Positions 24,677 to 33,742 of a DNA stretch of 64,000 bases are shown here, one piece after another. Origin of the DNA: Limoniibacter endophyticus. GTDB lineage: Bacteria > Pseudomonadota > Alphaproteobacteria > Rhizobiales > Rhizobiaceae. The notes under the pieces are model-generated. The model searched no databases, was not told the DNA's origin, and saw only the letters and a program-made list of their open reading frames with translations. A program made the position numbers and the translations under genes. The stretch spans positions 125,433 to 189,432 of the forward strand of contig NZ_BMZO01000009.1 in assembly GCF_014652835.1 (NCBI RefSeq), read 5' to 3'. Each line of letters starts with the position of its first letter. Position 1 is the first letter of the stretch.

Positions 24677-26470
24677 ATGAGAAAAACTGGCAATCCGGGA
24701 CGGGCCAAACTTGGACCGCTGATGCGGCTGAAGCCCTACCTGCTACGCTACCGCGGACGCGCGGCTACCGCCTTCTTCTTCCTGACGCTGGCCGGTCTCA
24801 CCACGCTGACTCTTCCACTTGCCGTACGCCGCGTGATCGACCATGGCTTTTCGGAAGCCAATTCGACCTTCATCTCAAACTATTTCTCCGTCCTTGTGGT
24901 CATTGCGGCGATCCTCGCCCTGGCTTCCGCTGGTCGGTACTATTTTGTCATGACGCTGGGTGAACGCGTGGTCGCGGACATTCGTCGCAACGTTTTCGCG
25001 CATATCACGACGCTGTCGCCTGCCTTCTTTGATCGCGAGCAATCCGGCGAAATCGTCTCGCGCCTGACCGCGGACACGACGCAAATCCGCTCTATGGTTG
25101 GAGCGACGCTGTCGGTGGCCCTGCGCAATGTCATCCTCGGGACGGGCGCCGTGACAATGATGGTCGTGACCAGCCCGAAACTTTCGGCGCTGGTACTCGC
25201 CGCCATCCCGGTGATCATTATCCCCCTCGTTGCCTTTGGACGGTCGGTACGCAAACGGTCGCGTGAGGCACAAGACACGCTCGCCGCCAGTGCCGCCTTC
25301 GCCAGTGAGCAGATCGGCGCAATTCGCACAGTACAGGCTTTCACTCATGAGGAAAAGGCGCGATCGCGTTTTGCCGCAGCGGTGGAGGGCGCGTTTGATG
25401 CCGCGCGCGGCACCGCGGCAGCGCGCGCACTGCTGACCTTCATCGCCATATTCACCGTCTTGAGTTCGGTGGTTGCCGTCCTCTGGTTTGGATCGCGGGA
25501 CGTGCTTTCGGGTGTAATCTCGGCAGGCACGCTCGGCCAGTTCGTGCTCTACTCTGTTTTTGCCGCGGGAGCACTGGGCGCCTTGTCAGAAATCTGGGGT
25601 GAACTTGCGCAAACCGCCGGAGCACTCGAGCGCATCGGCGAGCTTCTGGACGAGGAGCCCGCAATCACCGTGCGTCAGCCGGAATTGGCCCTGCCGGAAA
25701 AACCGGATGGCGCCATTGCATTGGAGGACGTATCCTTCGCCTATCCGGGCCGACCTGATCTGCCTGCGCTCCAGCACATCGCCCTCGCGATCCAGCCCGG
25801 CGAACGCGTCGCAATCGTCGGCGCGTCGGGCGCTGGCAAGAGCACATTGTTTTCGCTGCTCCTGCGTTACTACGACCCGGCCAACGGCCGCATCCTGATC
25901 GACGGCACCGATATTGCGCAGGTTGATCCACAAGGGCTTCGCCAATCCATCGCGATTGTGCCGCAGGATGTCACGGTCTTTGCCGCAACCGCACGCGAGA
26001 ATATCGCATTCGGGCGACCTGAAGCATCCCAAGAGGAAATCGAAGCCGCCGCAAAGGCAGCGCATGCGCATGAATTCATCGAGAAAATGGCATATGGCTA
26101 CGACACGATGATCGGCGAGCGCGGCATAACTCTTTCAGGCGGTCAGCGCCAGCGTATCGCCATTGCCCGTGCGATCCTACGCAATGCACCTATCCTGCTG
26201 CTCGATGAGGCAACCTCCGCTCTCGACGCGGAAAGTGAAATGCTCGTGCAGGATGCCCTGGATCGGCTGATGACGGGACGCACGACGCTTGTAATCGCGC
26301 ACCGTCTGGCGACGGTTCTGAAGGCTGATCGGATTGTCGTCATTGACGAGGGTCGCATTGTGGAGGAAGGAACGCACGACAGTCTGGTGCGTCGCGATGG
26401 ACCCTATGCACGGCTCGCTCGGCTGCAATTCGAAAGCGGCGCGCAAGCCTTCCGCGGCGCTGCGGAATAA
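24677..26470 (+). CDS. ABC exporter, membrane and ATPase domains fused
   Basis: The 597-residue protein has an N-terminal six-helix transmembrane domain (about residues 20-310) and a C-terminal ATPase domain. Walker A GASGAGKST, the signature LSGGQRQRIAIARAIL and Walker B ILLLDEATSALD are intact. The architecture is that of MsbA/LmrA/HlyB-type half-transporters acting as dimers. The substrate could be a lipid, peptide or drug. There is no neighbouring substrate gene, and no link to hasA secretion is implied by position. Confidence 0.88.
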   Translation: MRKTGNPGRAKLGPLMRLKPYLLRYRGRAATAFFFLTLAGLTTLTLPLAVRRVIDHGFSEANSTFISNYFSVLVVIAAILALASAGRYYFVMTLGERVVADIRRNVFAHITTLSPAFFDREQSGEIVSRLTADTTQIRSMVGATLSVALRNVILGTGAVTMMVVTSPKLSALVLAAIPVIIIPLVAFGRSVRKRSREAQDTLAASAAFASEQIGAIRTVQAFTHEEKARSRFAAAVEGAFDAARGTAAARALLTFIAIFTVLSSVVAVLWFGSRDVLSGVISAGTLGQFVLYSVFAAGALGALSEIWGELAQTAGALERIGELLDEEPAITVRQPELALPEKPDGAIALEDVSFAYPGRPDLPALQHIALAIQPGERVAIVGASGAGKSTLFSLLLRYYDPANGRILIDGTDIAQVDPQGLRQSIAIVPQDVTVFAATARENIAFGRPEASQEEIEAAAKAAHAHEFIEKMAYGYDTMIGERGITLSGGQRQRIAIARAILRNAPILLLDEATSALDAESEMLVQDALDRLMTGRTTLVIAHRLATVLKADRIVVIDEGRIVEEGTHDSLVRRDGPYARLARLQFESGAQAFRGAAE

Positions 26471-26530
26471 AGACGTGCGCAAACGCCGCCCGACGTGATC
26501 GCCTGCGGTTGACGGATTTGTTTTTCTTTC

Positions 26531-26577
26531 CGGAAGTTTTGGGCGCGTCTTGCTCGCTCTTTTCCCGGAAACTTCCG
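26531..26577 (+). repeat. Inverted repeat in the 3' region of the ABC exporter
   Basis: CGGAAGTTT (26531-26539) and AAACTTCCG (26569-26577) are perfect 9-base arms separated by 29 bases. A second hairpin, CGGCAATCC pairing with GGGTTGCCG, follows within about 45 bases. Neither has a downstream U-tract. They could structure a transcript leading to the small zinc-ribbon frame. Confidence 0.4.
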
Positions 26578-26636
26578 CATTCCTTCGGCAATCCATGGCT
26601 TTCGTAGGCCAGGGGTTGCCGGGAAATTGAGGGGTT

Positions 26637-26885
26637 TTGGAGCATGTGGCCCGTCAACTCATCAATCTCAAATGCTTCCACATGCTCCCGACGATGATCC
26701 TTCGCTTTGCCAGGGCGAAAGACGTGCCAGATATGCAAGGCTTGTCAGACCTCACCCATCCAGTCGCCGACGTCCTCGCTCAGTGTCACGGGTGCACACG
26801 AGACCCCTCCGAGAACGCGAGAGTATTATCGGCCAACTGCCCGAGGTGTGGATGGATTGGAGCTTTTCTCCTCCCGATAAAATGA
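26637..26885 (+). CDS. Possible small zinc-ribbon protein
   Basis: A plus-strand frame of 82 codons (TTG start after GAGGGG; ATG alternative at 26682) contains CHGC, 14 residues, then CPRCG, the spacing of a zinc ribbon. It is followed 25 bases later by a strong terminator, which suggests that a real transcript ends here. It does not match a family I know, and another frame overlaps it, so this is a tentative call. Confidence 0.3.
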   Translation: MEHVARQLINLKCFHMLPTMILRFARAKDVPDMQGLSDLTHPVADVLAQCHGCTRDPSENARVLSANCPRCGWIGAFLLPIK

Positions 26886-26910
26886 CAAGTCCCTGATCGG
26901 AAAGGCACAA

Positions 26911-26942
26911 AAAAATACCCGGCTGAAAAACCAGGTATTTTT
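26911..26942. terminator. Bidirectional terminator
   Basis: AAAAATACC (26911-26919) pairs with GGTATTTTT (26934-26942), with a further GG/CC pair inside. A/T runs on both sides allow use from either strand. It separates mmsA (minus) from the plus-strand transcript. Confidence 0.85.
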
Positions 26943-27009
26943 ATCCACGCGTCGGGCTGCCAGATTATCCTCCCGCATCGGGGAGAGCAGCAGCATCTGA
27001 ACTGTCGCG

Positions 27010-28506
27010 TCAGTTCATCGTCGGAATGACGAACTCTGCGCCATCCTTGATACCGGATGGCCAGCGCGAGGTGATGGTCTTCGTCTTTGTGTAGAAGCGG
27101 AAAGCATCCGGGCCATGCTGGTTGAGATCGCCGAAGGAGGAGGCCTTCCAACCACCGAAAGTGTAATAGGCGACAGGAACCGGGATCGGCACATTGACCC
27201 CAACCATGCCGACCTGAACGCGAGCGGCAAAGTCACGCGCCGCATCGCCATCGCGTGTGAAGATCGCGACACCATTGCCGTATTCGTGCTCATTGATGAT
27301 CTTCAGCGCGTGCTCATAATTCGGCGAGCGCACAACAGAGAGAACCGGCCCGAAGATTTCTTCCCTATAGATGGCCATGTTTTCGGTGACATTGTCAAAA
27401 AGACAGCCCCCCATATAATAGCCGTTCTCGTAACCCTGCATCTTGAAACCGCGTCCGTCGACAACGAGCTTTGCCCCTTCGGCCACGCCCTTGTCGACAT
27501 AGCCCTTAATCCGCTCCAGGGCCTGCGCGGTGACCACGGGACCGAAATCTGCCGCGGCATCAGTAGAAGGACCGACCTTGAGCGCCTCGACGCGCGGAAT
27601 TAGGCGTTCCATAAGGCGATTTGCCGTATCTTCGCCCACCGGAACGGCGACCGAGACCGCCATGCAGCGTTCGCCTGCCGAACCATAACCCGCACCAATC
27701 AGCGCATCGACCGTCTGATCCATGTCGGCATCCGGCATGATGATCATATGGTTCTTTGCCCCGCCGAAGCACTGGGCACGTTTGCCGTATTTGGCGGCTT
27801 CCGAGTAAATGTAATGCGCAATCGGCGTCGAACCGACAAAGCCGACCGCTTTGACGTCCGGGTCCTGCAAAATGCCGTCGACCACTTCCTTGTCGCCATT
27901 GACAACATTTAGAATGCCCGCAGGCAGACCAGCCTCAAGGAAAAGCTCGGCGATGCGCAGCGGCACGCCCGGATCGCGTTCGGACGGCTTGAGGATGAAG
28001 GCATTGCCGGCAGAAATCGCCGGACCTATCTTCCAGAGCGGGATCATAGCCGGGAAGTTGAACGGCGTTATGCCGGCGACGACACCAAGTGGCTGGCGCA
28101 TCGAATACACATCAATGCCCGGACCTGCACCCTCGGTATATTCGCCCTTCATGTGATGCGGCATGCCTATGCACACCTCGATAACCTCGAGGCCGCGCTG
28201 AATATCGCCCTTGGCATCGGGAATGGTCTTGCCATGTTCCCGCGCCAGCAATTCGGCAAGCGCATCATACTCCTTGTGCACCAGCTCAAGAAATTTCATC
28301 AGCACGCGGGCGCGGCGCTGGGGATTGGTGGCCGCCCAGGCTGGCTGTGCTGCCTTTGCGTTTTCGATGGCTTCGCGCAACTCCTCGCGACCAGCAAGGG
28401 CGACGCGCCCCTGCACCGTGCCGTCCATCGGCTGCATGATATCGGCATGACGGCCGCTCTTGCCCGCGACGTGCTTGCCACCGATGAAATGTCCTACTTC
28501 GCGCAT
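27010..28506 (-). CDS. mmsA: Methylmalonate-semialdehyde dehydrogenase (CoA-acylating)
   Basis: The 498-residue aldehyde dehydrogenase converts methylmalonate or malonate semialdehyde to propionyl- or acetyl-CoA, in valine and inositol catabolism. Catalytic Cys281 lies in GSAGERCMAVSVAV. The Glu of common aldehyde dehydrogenases is replaced by the MMSDH-type CFGGAKNHMIIMPDA segment. NFPAMIPLWKIGPA and TPFNF are conserved. A LysR regulator is encoded divergently 141 bases away and probably controls it. Confidence 0.93.
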   Translation of the reverse strand: MREVGHFIGGKHVAGKSGRHADIMQPMDGTVQGRVALAGREELREAIENAKAAQPAWAATNPQRRARVLMKFLELVHKEYDALAELLAREHGKTIPDAKGDIQRGLEVIEVCIGMPHHMKGEYTEGAGPGIDVYSMRQPLGVVAGITPFNFPAMIPLWKIGPAISAGNAFILKPSERDPGVPLRIAELFLEAGLPAGILNVVNGDKEVVDGILQDPDVKAVGFVGSTPIAHYIYSEAAKYGKRAQCFGGAKNHMIIMPDADMDQTVDALIGAGYGSAGERCMAVSVAVPVGEDTANRLMERLIPRVEALKVGPSTDAAADFGPVVTAQALERIKGYVDKGVAEGAKLVVDGRGFKMQGYENGYYMGGCLFDNVTENMAIYREEIFGPVLSVVRSPNYEHALKIINEHEYGNGVAIFTRDGDAARDFAARVQVGMVGVNVPIPVPVAYYTFGGWKASSFGDLNQHGPDAFRFYTKTKTITSRWPSGIKDGAEFVIPTMN

Positions 28507-28647
28507 GATGAATGCTCCTCCAGATTGACGTTTCGTCTTTTGTGCCCGCCATGCGCTCGAAACGCAACGTTAGAGCGGACGCAACCGATGTGCATAATTT
28601 ACAGAACAAAAAGATTGCTCTACATATAGCGCAAATAGGAGGAGCCT

Positions 28648-29556
28648 ATGAACTGGGACGACGTTCGTATTTTTCTGGCCGTTGCGCGCACCGGCCAAAT
28701 TCTCGGTGCCGCCAAACGGTTGGAGCTGAACCATGCCACTGTCTCGCGCCGTATTGCGGCGCTTGAAGACGGCCTGAAGGCTAAACTCCTGCGCCGCCTG
28801 ACGACGGGCTGTGAGTTGACACCGGCTGGTGAACGCTTCCTTGAAACCGCCGAGCGGATGGAGGCCGACATGATCAGCGTGCGGGCGGAAATTGCCGACG
28901 AAGGCGGTGAAATTTCAGGAACCGTTCGCGTTGGTGCGCCGGACGGTTTTGGCGTCGCGTTTCTCGCTCCCCGACTTAGCGCCATCACTGAGAAGCACCC
29001 TTCCCTGAGCGTACAACTCGTCCCTGTGCCGCGCTCCTTCTCGTTGTCTCGCCGTGAAGCCGACATCGCGATTACGGTGGAGCGTCCACATGAGGGGCGG
29101 TTGGTCGCCGCCAAGCTGATCGACTATTCTCTGGGTCTATACGCCTCGAAAGATTATCTGACCCTCCACGGCATGCCGGAAAGCAGCAAGGATCTCAACC
29201 GGCATCATCTTGTCGGCTACGTACCCGATCTCGTCATCAATCCTTCGCTTGATTACGCGGCCGACTTCTCCGAGGACTGGCAACCGCGCTTTTCCGTATC
29301 CTCTGCTTTGGGACAGGTAGAGGCTGTGCGTGCGGGGAGCGGCATCGGCATTCTGCATGCCTATATCGCGGCATCCTATGCCGAACTCATACCCGTCCCG
29401 GTCGCTCCCGCCCTGCGGCGCTCTTACTGGCTCGTCTATCACGAAACAGTACGCCCTTTGCGCCGCATCCAGCTGGTTGCGGATTTCATCGCGAAGACCG
29501 TAGAGGCAGAGCGCGAACTGTTTGCCTCGGGAAGCAGAAAGCGCGCGATCGCCTAA
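28648..29556 (+). CDS. LysR-family regulator divergent from mmsA
   Basis: The 302-residue regulator has an N-terminal winged helix-turn-helix (MNWDDVRIFLAVARTGQI ... LNHATVSRRIAALE) and a LysR effector-binding domain. AGGAGG lies just before the ATG. Its divergent placement beside mmsA makes it a likely local regulator of that gene. The effector is unknown. Confidence 0.88.
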   Translation: MNWDDVRIFLAVARTGQILGAAKRLELNHATVSRRIAALEDGLKAKLLRRLTTGCELTPAGERFLETAERMEADMISVRAEIADEGGEISGTVRVGAPDGFGVAFLAPRLSAITEKHPSLSVQLVPVPRSFSLSRREADIAITVERPHEGRLVAAKLIDYSLGLYASKDYLTLHGMPESSKDLNRHHLVGYVPDLVINPSLDYAADFSEDWQPRFSVSSALGQVEAVRAGSGIGILHAYIAASYAELIPVPVAPALRRSYWLVYHETVRPLRRIQLVADFIAKTVEAERELFASGSRKRAIA

Positions 29557-29562
29557 GGCGGA

Positions 29563-30042
29563 TTATCGCCGATGAGACAAGGATTGGCGTGCTTGGTCAG
29601 CCAGGCATATTAACTGGCTGCATTCCTCTTCCGAAAGATTGACAAGCGCCTCATCGATCCATCCACGGTGGGTTGTTGCCATCTGCTCGAAATTTTCCCG
29701 GCCAAGCTTCGTAAGACGCACCTCCATAGCGCGGCGGTCATCCATGACAGGCACGCGTTCGACCAGTTTTTCCCGGACCAGCCGCTCGACGATGCCCGTT
29801 ACATTCCCGTTCGAAACCATGAGCGCGGTGGACAGCTCGCCCATCTTCATGCCCTCTTCCGTGCGATAGAGGGCGGCCATCACGTCAAAGCGCGGCAGCG
29901 TTGTCGCATATTTCAAGCGTAGGCGCTCACGTACCTCGTTCTCGATCTTCCGGGTGAGCATCAGGAGATGGATCCAGGCGCGCAGACGTGTCCTGCTCGT
30001 ATCGGCTGCCTGAAAATCGTCCTTCGAAACTGCTTTATTCAT
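29563..30042 (-). CDS. MarR-family transcriptional regulator
   Basis: The 159-residue protein has a MarR winged helix (MKMGELSTALMVSNGNVTGIVERLVREKLVERV) with the wing DDRRAMEVRLTKLG. AGGAGGAAG precedes the ATG. It is divergent from the RidA-like gene (start 30237) and converges tightly on the LysR gene. It may sense an aromatic or phenolic ligand, but the sequence does not tell. Confidence 0.88.
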   Translation of the reverse strand: MNKAVSKDDFQAADTSRTRLRAWIHLLMLTRKIENEVRERLRLKYATTLPRFDVMAALYRTEEGMKMGELSTALMVSNGNVTGIVERLVREKLVERVPVMDDRRAMEVRLTKLGRENFEQMATTHRGWIDEALVNLSEEECSQLICLADQARQSLSHRR

Positions 30043-30236
30043 AAAACTTCCTCCTGCAATGACGGCCAGACACTGAAAACGTGAAGACTGTCATCTGCGT
30101 TAGCACGCGTCGGAATCTTCGTCTCCGGTTACAATTCCGCATTGCAGGACGGAATTCTGCCGTTTCCGATCCGGTTGTAATGCAAGCGACAAGAGGTTAT
30201 TGGCGAACGGGCATCCGCACCATCGAGGAGTTTTCC

Positions 30237-30581
30237 ATGTCCATTACCAGACTGCATCCCGGCAAGCGCATGAGCGAGATCGTCATCCACAATGACACGA
30301 TCTATCTCGCCGGCCAGGTCGGCAATCCGGGCGAAGATATCACAGCCCAGACCAAGACTGTCCTTGCCGAAATCGAGAAGCTTTTGGCGGCGGCAGGAAG
30401 CTCGAAGTCGAAAATCCTGTCCGCACAGATATGGCTGTCCGACATTCGGTATTTCGACGCCATGAACGCGGTCTGGGATGCCTGGGTCGACACCGACAAT
30501 CCGCCAACACGCGCAACCGGACAGGCGTTGCTTGCCGGACCGGAATATCTTGTCGAGATCATCATCGTCGCGGCGAAGTAA
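30237..30581 (+). CDS. RidA-family reactive enamine/imine deaminase
   Basis: The 114-residue protein begins MSITRLHPGKRMSEIVIH and carries IYLAGQVGNPGEDITAQ, DIRYFDAMNAVWDAW and PPTRATGQALL. The Arg in PTRAT corresponds to the conserved Arg that binds the imine carboxylate in RidA. Such enzymes hydrolyse 2-aminoacrylate-type intermediates from PLP enzymes. GAGGAG precedes the ATG. It faces the MarR gene and lies 90 bases before the VWA gene. Confidence 0.88.
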   Translation: MSITRLHPGKRMSEIVIHNDTIYLAGQVGNPGEDITAQTKTVLAEIEKLLAAAGSSKSKILSAQIWLSDIRYFDAMNAVWDAWVDTDNPPTRATGQALLAGPEYLVEIIIVAAK

Positions 30582-30670
30582 TCACGTTGAGGGGACCGAG
30601 CGACGGTTCCCTCTTCCGCTCTGGCGTGCCAGGCGGTAGCCTTGTCCGCGCACAAGCGTGGGACGGCAAG

Positions 30671-31861
30671 ATGTTTCTATCCTTTTTCCTTCAGCTCAAG
30701 GCAGCCGGCATACCGGTCTCTCTGCGCGAATATCTGACGCTGCTGGAGGGTATGCGGGCTGGCCTTTCCGACGACGATGTGCAAGCCTTCTATTTCCTTG
30801 CCCGTACCGCCCTGGTAAAAGATGAGCGCTTCATCGACCGCTTCGATCGGGTCTTTGCGCAGGCGTTCAAAGGCCAGGAAACACTCTCCGCATGCGACAC
30901 AGCTGCATCGCGTGAAATCCCTGCCGAGTGGCTGCGAGGCCTTGCTGAAAAGCACTTGAGCGAGGAGGAAAAGAAACTCGTTGAAGCATTGGGCGGCTTC
31001 GAGAAGTTGATGCAAACGCTGCGCCAACGCCTGGAAGAACAGAAAGAGCGCCATCAAGGCGGTTCCAAGTGGATCGGCACAGCCGGGACCTCGCCCTTCG
31101 GCGCTTTCGGCTATAATCCGGAAGGCGTTCGCATCGGCCAGAACGAAAGCAGGCACCGACGCGCGGTAAAGGTCTGGGACAGGCGCGACTTCCAGAATCT
31201 CGACGATACGGTGGAAATTGGCACACGCAATATCAAGGTGGCACTCAAGCGCTTGCGCCATTGGGTAAGGGAGGGTGCACGGGACGAATTCGACCTCGAA
31301 GGCACCGTACACTCTACCGCCGAACATGGCTACCTCGACATCCGCATGCGTCCGGAGCGGCGCAACGCGGTGAAACTTCTACTTTTCTTCGACATTGGCG
31401 GCTCGATGGATGATCACGTGCGGGTGGTCGAGGAATTGTTCTCCGCCGTACGCGGCGAATTCAAGCACCTGCACTATTTCTACTTCCACAATTGCATCTA
31501 TGAGAGCGTCTGGACCGATAATCGCCGCCGTCATGCCGAGCGCATCCAGACCGGTGATTTGCTGAACACATACGGGCCCGATTACAAGGTAATCATCGTC
31601 GGCGACGCTGCCATGAGTCCTTACGAGATCACGCATCCCGGCGGCTCCGTGGAGCATTGGAACGCTGAAGCGGGCGCGGTCTGGCTGGGCCGGATAATGG
31701 ATCGCTGGAAGAAGACCATCTGGATCAATCCTGTGAAGCAGGATTACTGGGCGCACACCCAATCAACCCAACTGATCGAGCGGATCATCGGCGCGCGCAT
31801 GTTCCCCCTAACGTTGCAAGGTTTGACTGCCGCCACGAAGGAACTATCCGGGCAGCGGTAA
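30671..31861 (+). CDS. CoxE-like von Willebrand factor A domain protein
   Basis: The 396-residue protein has a helical N-terminal part (FFLQLKAAGIPVSLREYLTLLEG) and a C-terminal VWA domain. The MIDAS motif is degenerate: DIGGSMDDH with Gly where Ser is usual (D-x-G-x-S, the CoxE/DUF58-like type). Family members work with MoxR ATPases; the probable partner is at 18355-19188. The product, a likely cytoplasmic metal-dependent adaptor, has no identified target here. Confidence 0.82.
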   Translation: MFLSFFLQLKAAGIPVSLREYLTLLEGMRAGLSDDDVQAFYFLARTALVKDERFIDRFDRVFAQAFKGQETLSACDTAASREIPAEWLRGLAEKHLSEEEKKLVEALGGFEKLMQTLRQRLEEQKERHQGGSKWIGTAGTSPFGAFGYNPEGVRIGQNESRHRRAVKVWDRRDFQNLDDTVEIGTRNIKVALKRLRHWVREGARDEFDLEGTVHSTAEHGYLDIRMRPERRNAVKLLLFFDIGGSMDDHVRVVEELFSAVRGEFKHLHYFYFHNCIYESVWTDNRRRHAERIQTGDLLNTYGPDYKVIIVGDAAMSPYEITHPGGSVEHWNAEAGAVWLGRIMDRWKKTIWINPVKQDYWAHTQSTQLIERIIGARMFPLTLQGLTAATKELSGQR

Positions 31862-31881
31862 TTATAACCGGGTGGAACTAA

Positions 31882-31920
31882 CTCCTTTTGCTTGAGTTCT
31901 AATATCGAAATCAAAAGGAG
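31882..31920 (+). promoter_or_regulatory. Hairpin that hides the ribosome-binding site of a 24-residue peptide
   Basis: CTCCTTTTG (31882-31890) is perfectly complementary to CAAAAGGAG (31912-31920), which contains the AAGGAG Shine-Dalgarno sequence of the next small gene. Folding would block translation. The loop is 21 bases. This geometry is typical of an RNA thermometer or a trans-acting-opened leader, but no trigger is shown. Confidence 0.55.
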
Positions 31921-31926
31921 ATGGCT

Positions 31927-32001
31927 GTGTACAATATCGTATGGCTCGTCGGCGCTATCGTCATTATTCTGGCAATTCTTTCTTTCCTCGGATTGCGCTG
32001 A
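31927..32001 (+). CDS. 24-residue single-pass membrane peptide
   Basis: The frame starting at GTG 31927 (AAGGAG six bases upstream; an in-frame ATG at 31921 abuts the site) encodes 24 residues. After MYNIVW the rest is one hydrophobic helix (LVGAIVIILAILSFLGL) ending in Arg. Small membrane peptides of this kind are common in Rhizobiales but mostly uncharacterised. The ribosome-binding site and clean hydrophobic pattern support a real gene. Confidence 0.7.
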   Translation: MYNIVWLVGAIVIILAILSFLGLR

Positions 32002-32023
32002 TTGACATGACTTTAGAGGAATG

Positions 32024-32065
32024 ACGCGAAGAATGGCGCGGTGTGGTTCGCGCTATTCTTCGCGT
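32024..32065. terminator. 17-bp hairpin between convergent genes
   Basis: ACGCGAAGAATGGCGCG pairs with CGCGCTATTCTTCGCGT, with one G-T pair and an eight-base loop. It lies between the small peptide gene and the minus-strand dehydrogenase gene. There is no U-tract, so it may act as a 3'-end stabiliser or a weak two-way terminator. Confidence 0.6.
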
Positions 32066-32072
32066 TGTCCGT

Positions 32073-33188
32073 TCAGGCAACGGCGGCCGGGCGCTTTGCG
32101 TCCAGCGTGCCTTCCCCCCAGTAAAGACCACCGAAGCGGTTCTTGCGGAAGTCGGACAAGAGTATCTCTTCCTGTTTGATAAAGCCCGATTGCGGAAGCT
32201 TTCCTCCCACCAGAAGATCCAGCACCGTGCAAATGCCTGCTGCCGTGGTTATCTGAATCGCGCTGAAATCTTCACCGAAGATCTCGCCATTCTTAACGTC
32301 GCTGATATGGCTTTCCTCGATCAGGCGGCCATTGCGATAACCGGTTGCCGTAACGACCACGAGTACGACGTCCTGCCCCGTCGCGGGCAACGCATGCTCA
32401 AGAATGTCTTTCATCACAGGGCGACGATTACGCAAATCGAGATCCTGTAGCAGCATCTTCATGACTGCACAGTGGCCGGGATAACGCATTGTGCGATAGT
32501 TGAGAGTGCGCACCTTTCCTTCGAAAGTCTCACAAAGCGAGCCTAGGCCGCCCGAAGTGTTGAAAGCCTCGTATTTCACGCCATCGAGCAGGATTTCCTC
32601 ACGCTCTTCAAGCGCTGGAACGAGCATGCGCTTACCTTCGACGATGGCTTCGCAAGGCTCGATATATTCGTTAATGACGCCATCCGTGCTCCAGGTGAGA
32701 TTATATCCCAGTGCATTGGTCGGGAACTGTGGCAAGGCACCGACGCGCAGCTTCAATGTGTCGAGGCTGTCAAAGCGTTTAGCGAGATCGCTGGTGACGA
32801 TCGACACAAAACCGGGAGCTAGCCCGCACTGAGGAACGAAGGCTGATTTTGCCGTTTTCGACATCTCAATCACTTCGCGCGTTGAACGCACATCTTCGGT
32901 CAGATCGAGATAATGCACGCCAGCAGCAGCGGCAGCGCGCGCAATAAGCGTAGTCAGGAAGAAGGGTGCGGCGCTGAGCACCGCAAATTTGCCGGAAAGC
33001 ATCTGCCCCAACGCGGCTTCGTTCGTCACATCGACAACCGCCGTGCGCAAAAGCGAAGTCTGTTTGATGGCCTCGATCTGGGCCGCCTCGCAATCGACCA
33101 AGGTGACGGCATAATCACCGGTGCCTGAGAGAAAACGCGCGATAGTGGTTCCGATCTTGCCTGCACCAACAACGACAATTTGTTTCAT
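32073..33188 (-). CDS. Saccharopine/lysine dehydrogenase-family protein
   Basis: The 371-residue protein opens with a Rossmann motif (MKQIVVVGAGKIGTTIARFL). PQCGLAPGFVSIV and TMRYPGHCAVMKMLL are saccharopine dehydrogenase-family blocks. Members oxidise lysine (lysine 6-dehydrogenase) or saccharopine. The ATG at 33188 is chosen from the Rossmann start. The gene faces an Lrp/AsnC regulator 122 bases away, which fits amino-acid-responsive control. The specific substrate is inferred. Confidence 0.82.
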   Translation of the reverse strand: MKQIVVVGAGKIGTTIARFLSGTGDYAVTLVDCEAAQIEAIKQTSLLRTAVVDVTNEAALGQMLSGKFAVLSAAPFFLTTLIARAAAAAGVHYLDLTEDVRSTREVIEMSKTAKSAFVPQCGLAPGFVSIVTSDLAKRFDSLDTLKLRVGALPQFPTNALGYNLTWSTDGVINEYIEPCEAIVEGKRMLVPALEEREEILLDGVKYEAFNTSGGLGSLCETFEGKVRTLNYRTMRYPGHCAVMKMLLQDLDLRNRRPVMKDILEHALPATGQDVVLVVVTATGYRNGRLIEESHISDVKNGEIFGEDFSAIQITTAAGICTVLDLLVGGKLPQSGFIKQEEILLSDFRKNRFGGLYWGEGTLDAKRPAAVA

Positions 33189-33310
33189 GAGCCTTGCCCC
33201 CAAACATTGAAATCCAACGAAATAATCACGCCAAATGCATCTGGTGTGCAGCGCCATTTTGCGCTAATCGACGATAAGTTTTGTGCAAATTGACGCCCTG
33301 GATCAGCAAA

Positions 33311-33742
33311 ATGACATTAACGGAAAAGGATCGGGAGCTTCTTTCGCTTCTGAGCGAAAATGCCCGCATTCCCGTCGCGTCGCTAGCGCGGGCTCTCGGT
33401 CTCTCACGCACCACGGTTCAGGCGCGCCTCGAGCGGCTCGAGCAAACCGGCGTCATCGAAGGATATGGTCTGAAGCTTTCCAGCGCCTATAGAAATGGGC
33501 TGATTAGCGCTCATCTACTTATTACGATCGCGCCGAAATCCATCGCCCGGGTCTGCGCTGAACTGGCGGTGATCCGCGAGGTCCAGACATTGCATTCAGT
33601 GAGCGGAGAATTCGACCTGATTGCAATCCTCTCGGCGGCCTCGATCTCTGATCTCGACGCTCTTATCGATCGCGTCGGACAGCTAGACGGCGTGGAGAGA
33701 ACGCAAACCGCGGTAATTCTGTCAACGCGAATAGACAGGTGA
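33311..33742 (+). CDS. Lrp/AsnC-family regulator
   Basis: The 143-residue regulator has an N-terminal helix-turn-helix (LLSENARIPVASLARALGLSRTTVQARL) and a RAM effector domain (HSVSGEFDLIAIL). It is divergent from the dehydrogenase gene and probably regulates it in response to lysine or a relative. The start at ATG 33311 omits ten residues of upstream frame that lack family similarity. Confidence 0.88.
   Translation: MTLTEKDRELLSLLSENARIPVASLARALGLSRTTVQARLERLEQTGVIEGYGLKLSSAYRNGLISAHLLITIAPKSIARVCAELAVIREVQTLHSVSGEFDLIAILSAASISDLDALIDRVGQLDGVERTQTAVILSTRIDR

Noticed and set aside
24677-26470. HasD-like type I exporter for the hemophore
   Set aside because: The ABC exporter has no adjacent membrane-fusion protein or TolC partner, no protease-like N-terminal domain, and lies 20 kb from hasA; a general lipid or drug exporter is more likely.
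26627-26896. Alternative 89-residue frame overlapping the zinc-ribbon frame
   Set aside because: Composition is Arg/Ser/Pro-rich as expected for an off-frame reading, with no motif.
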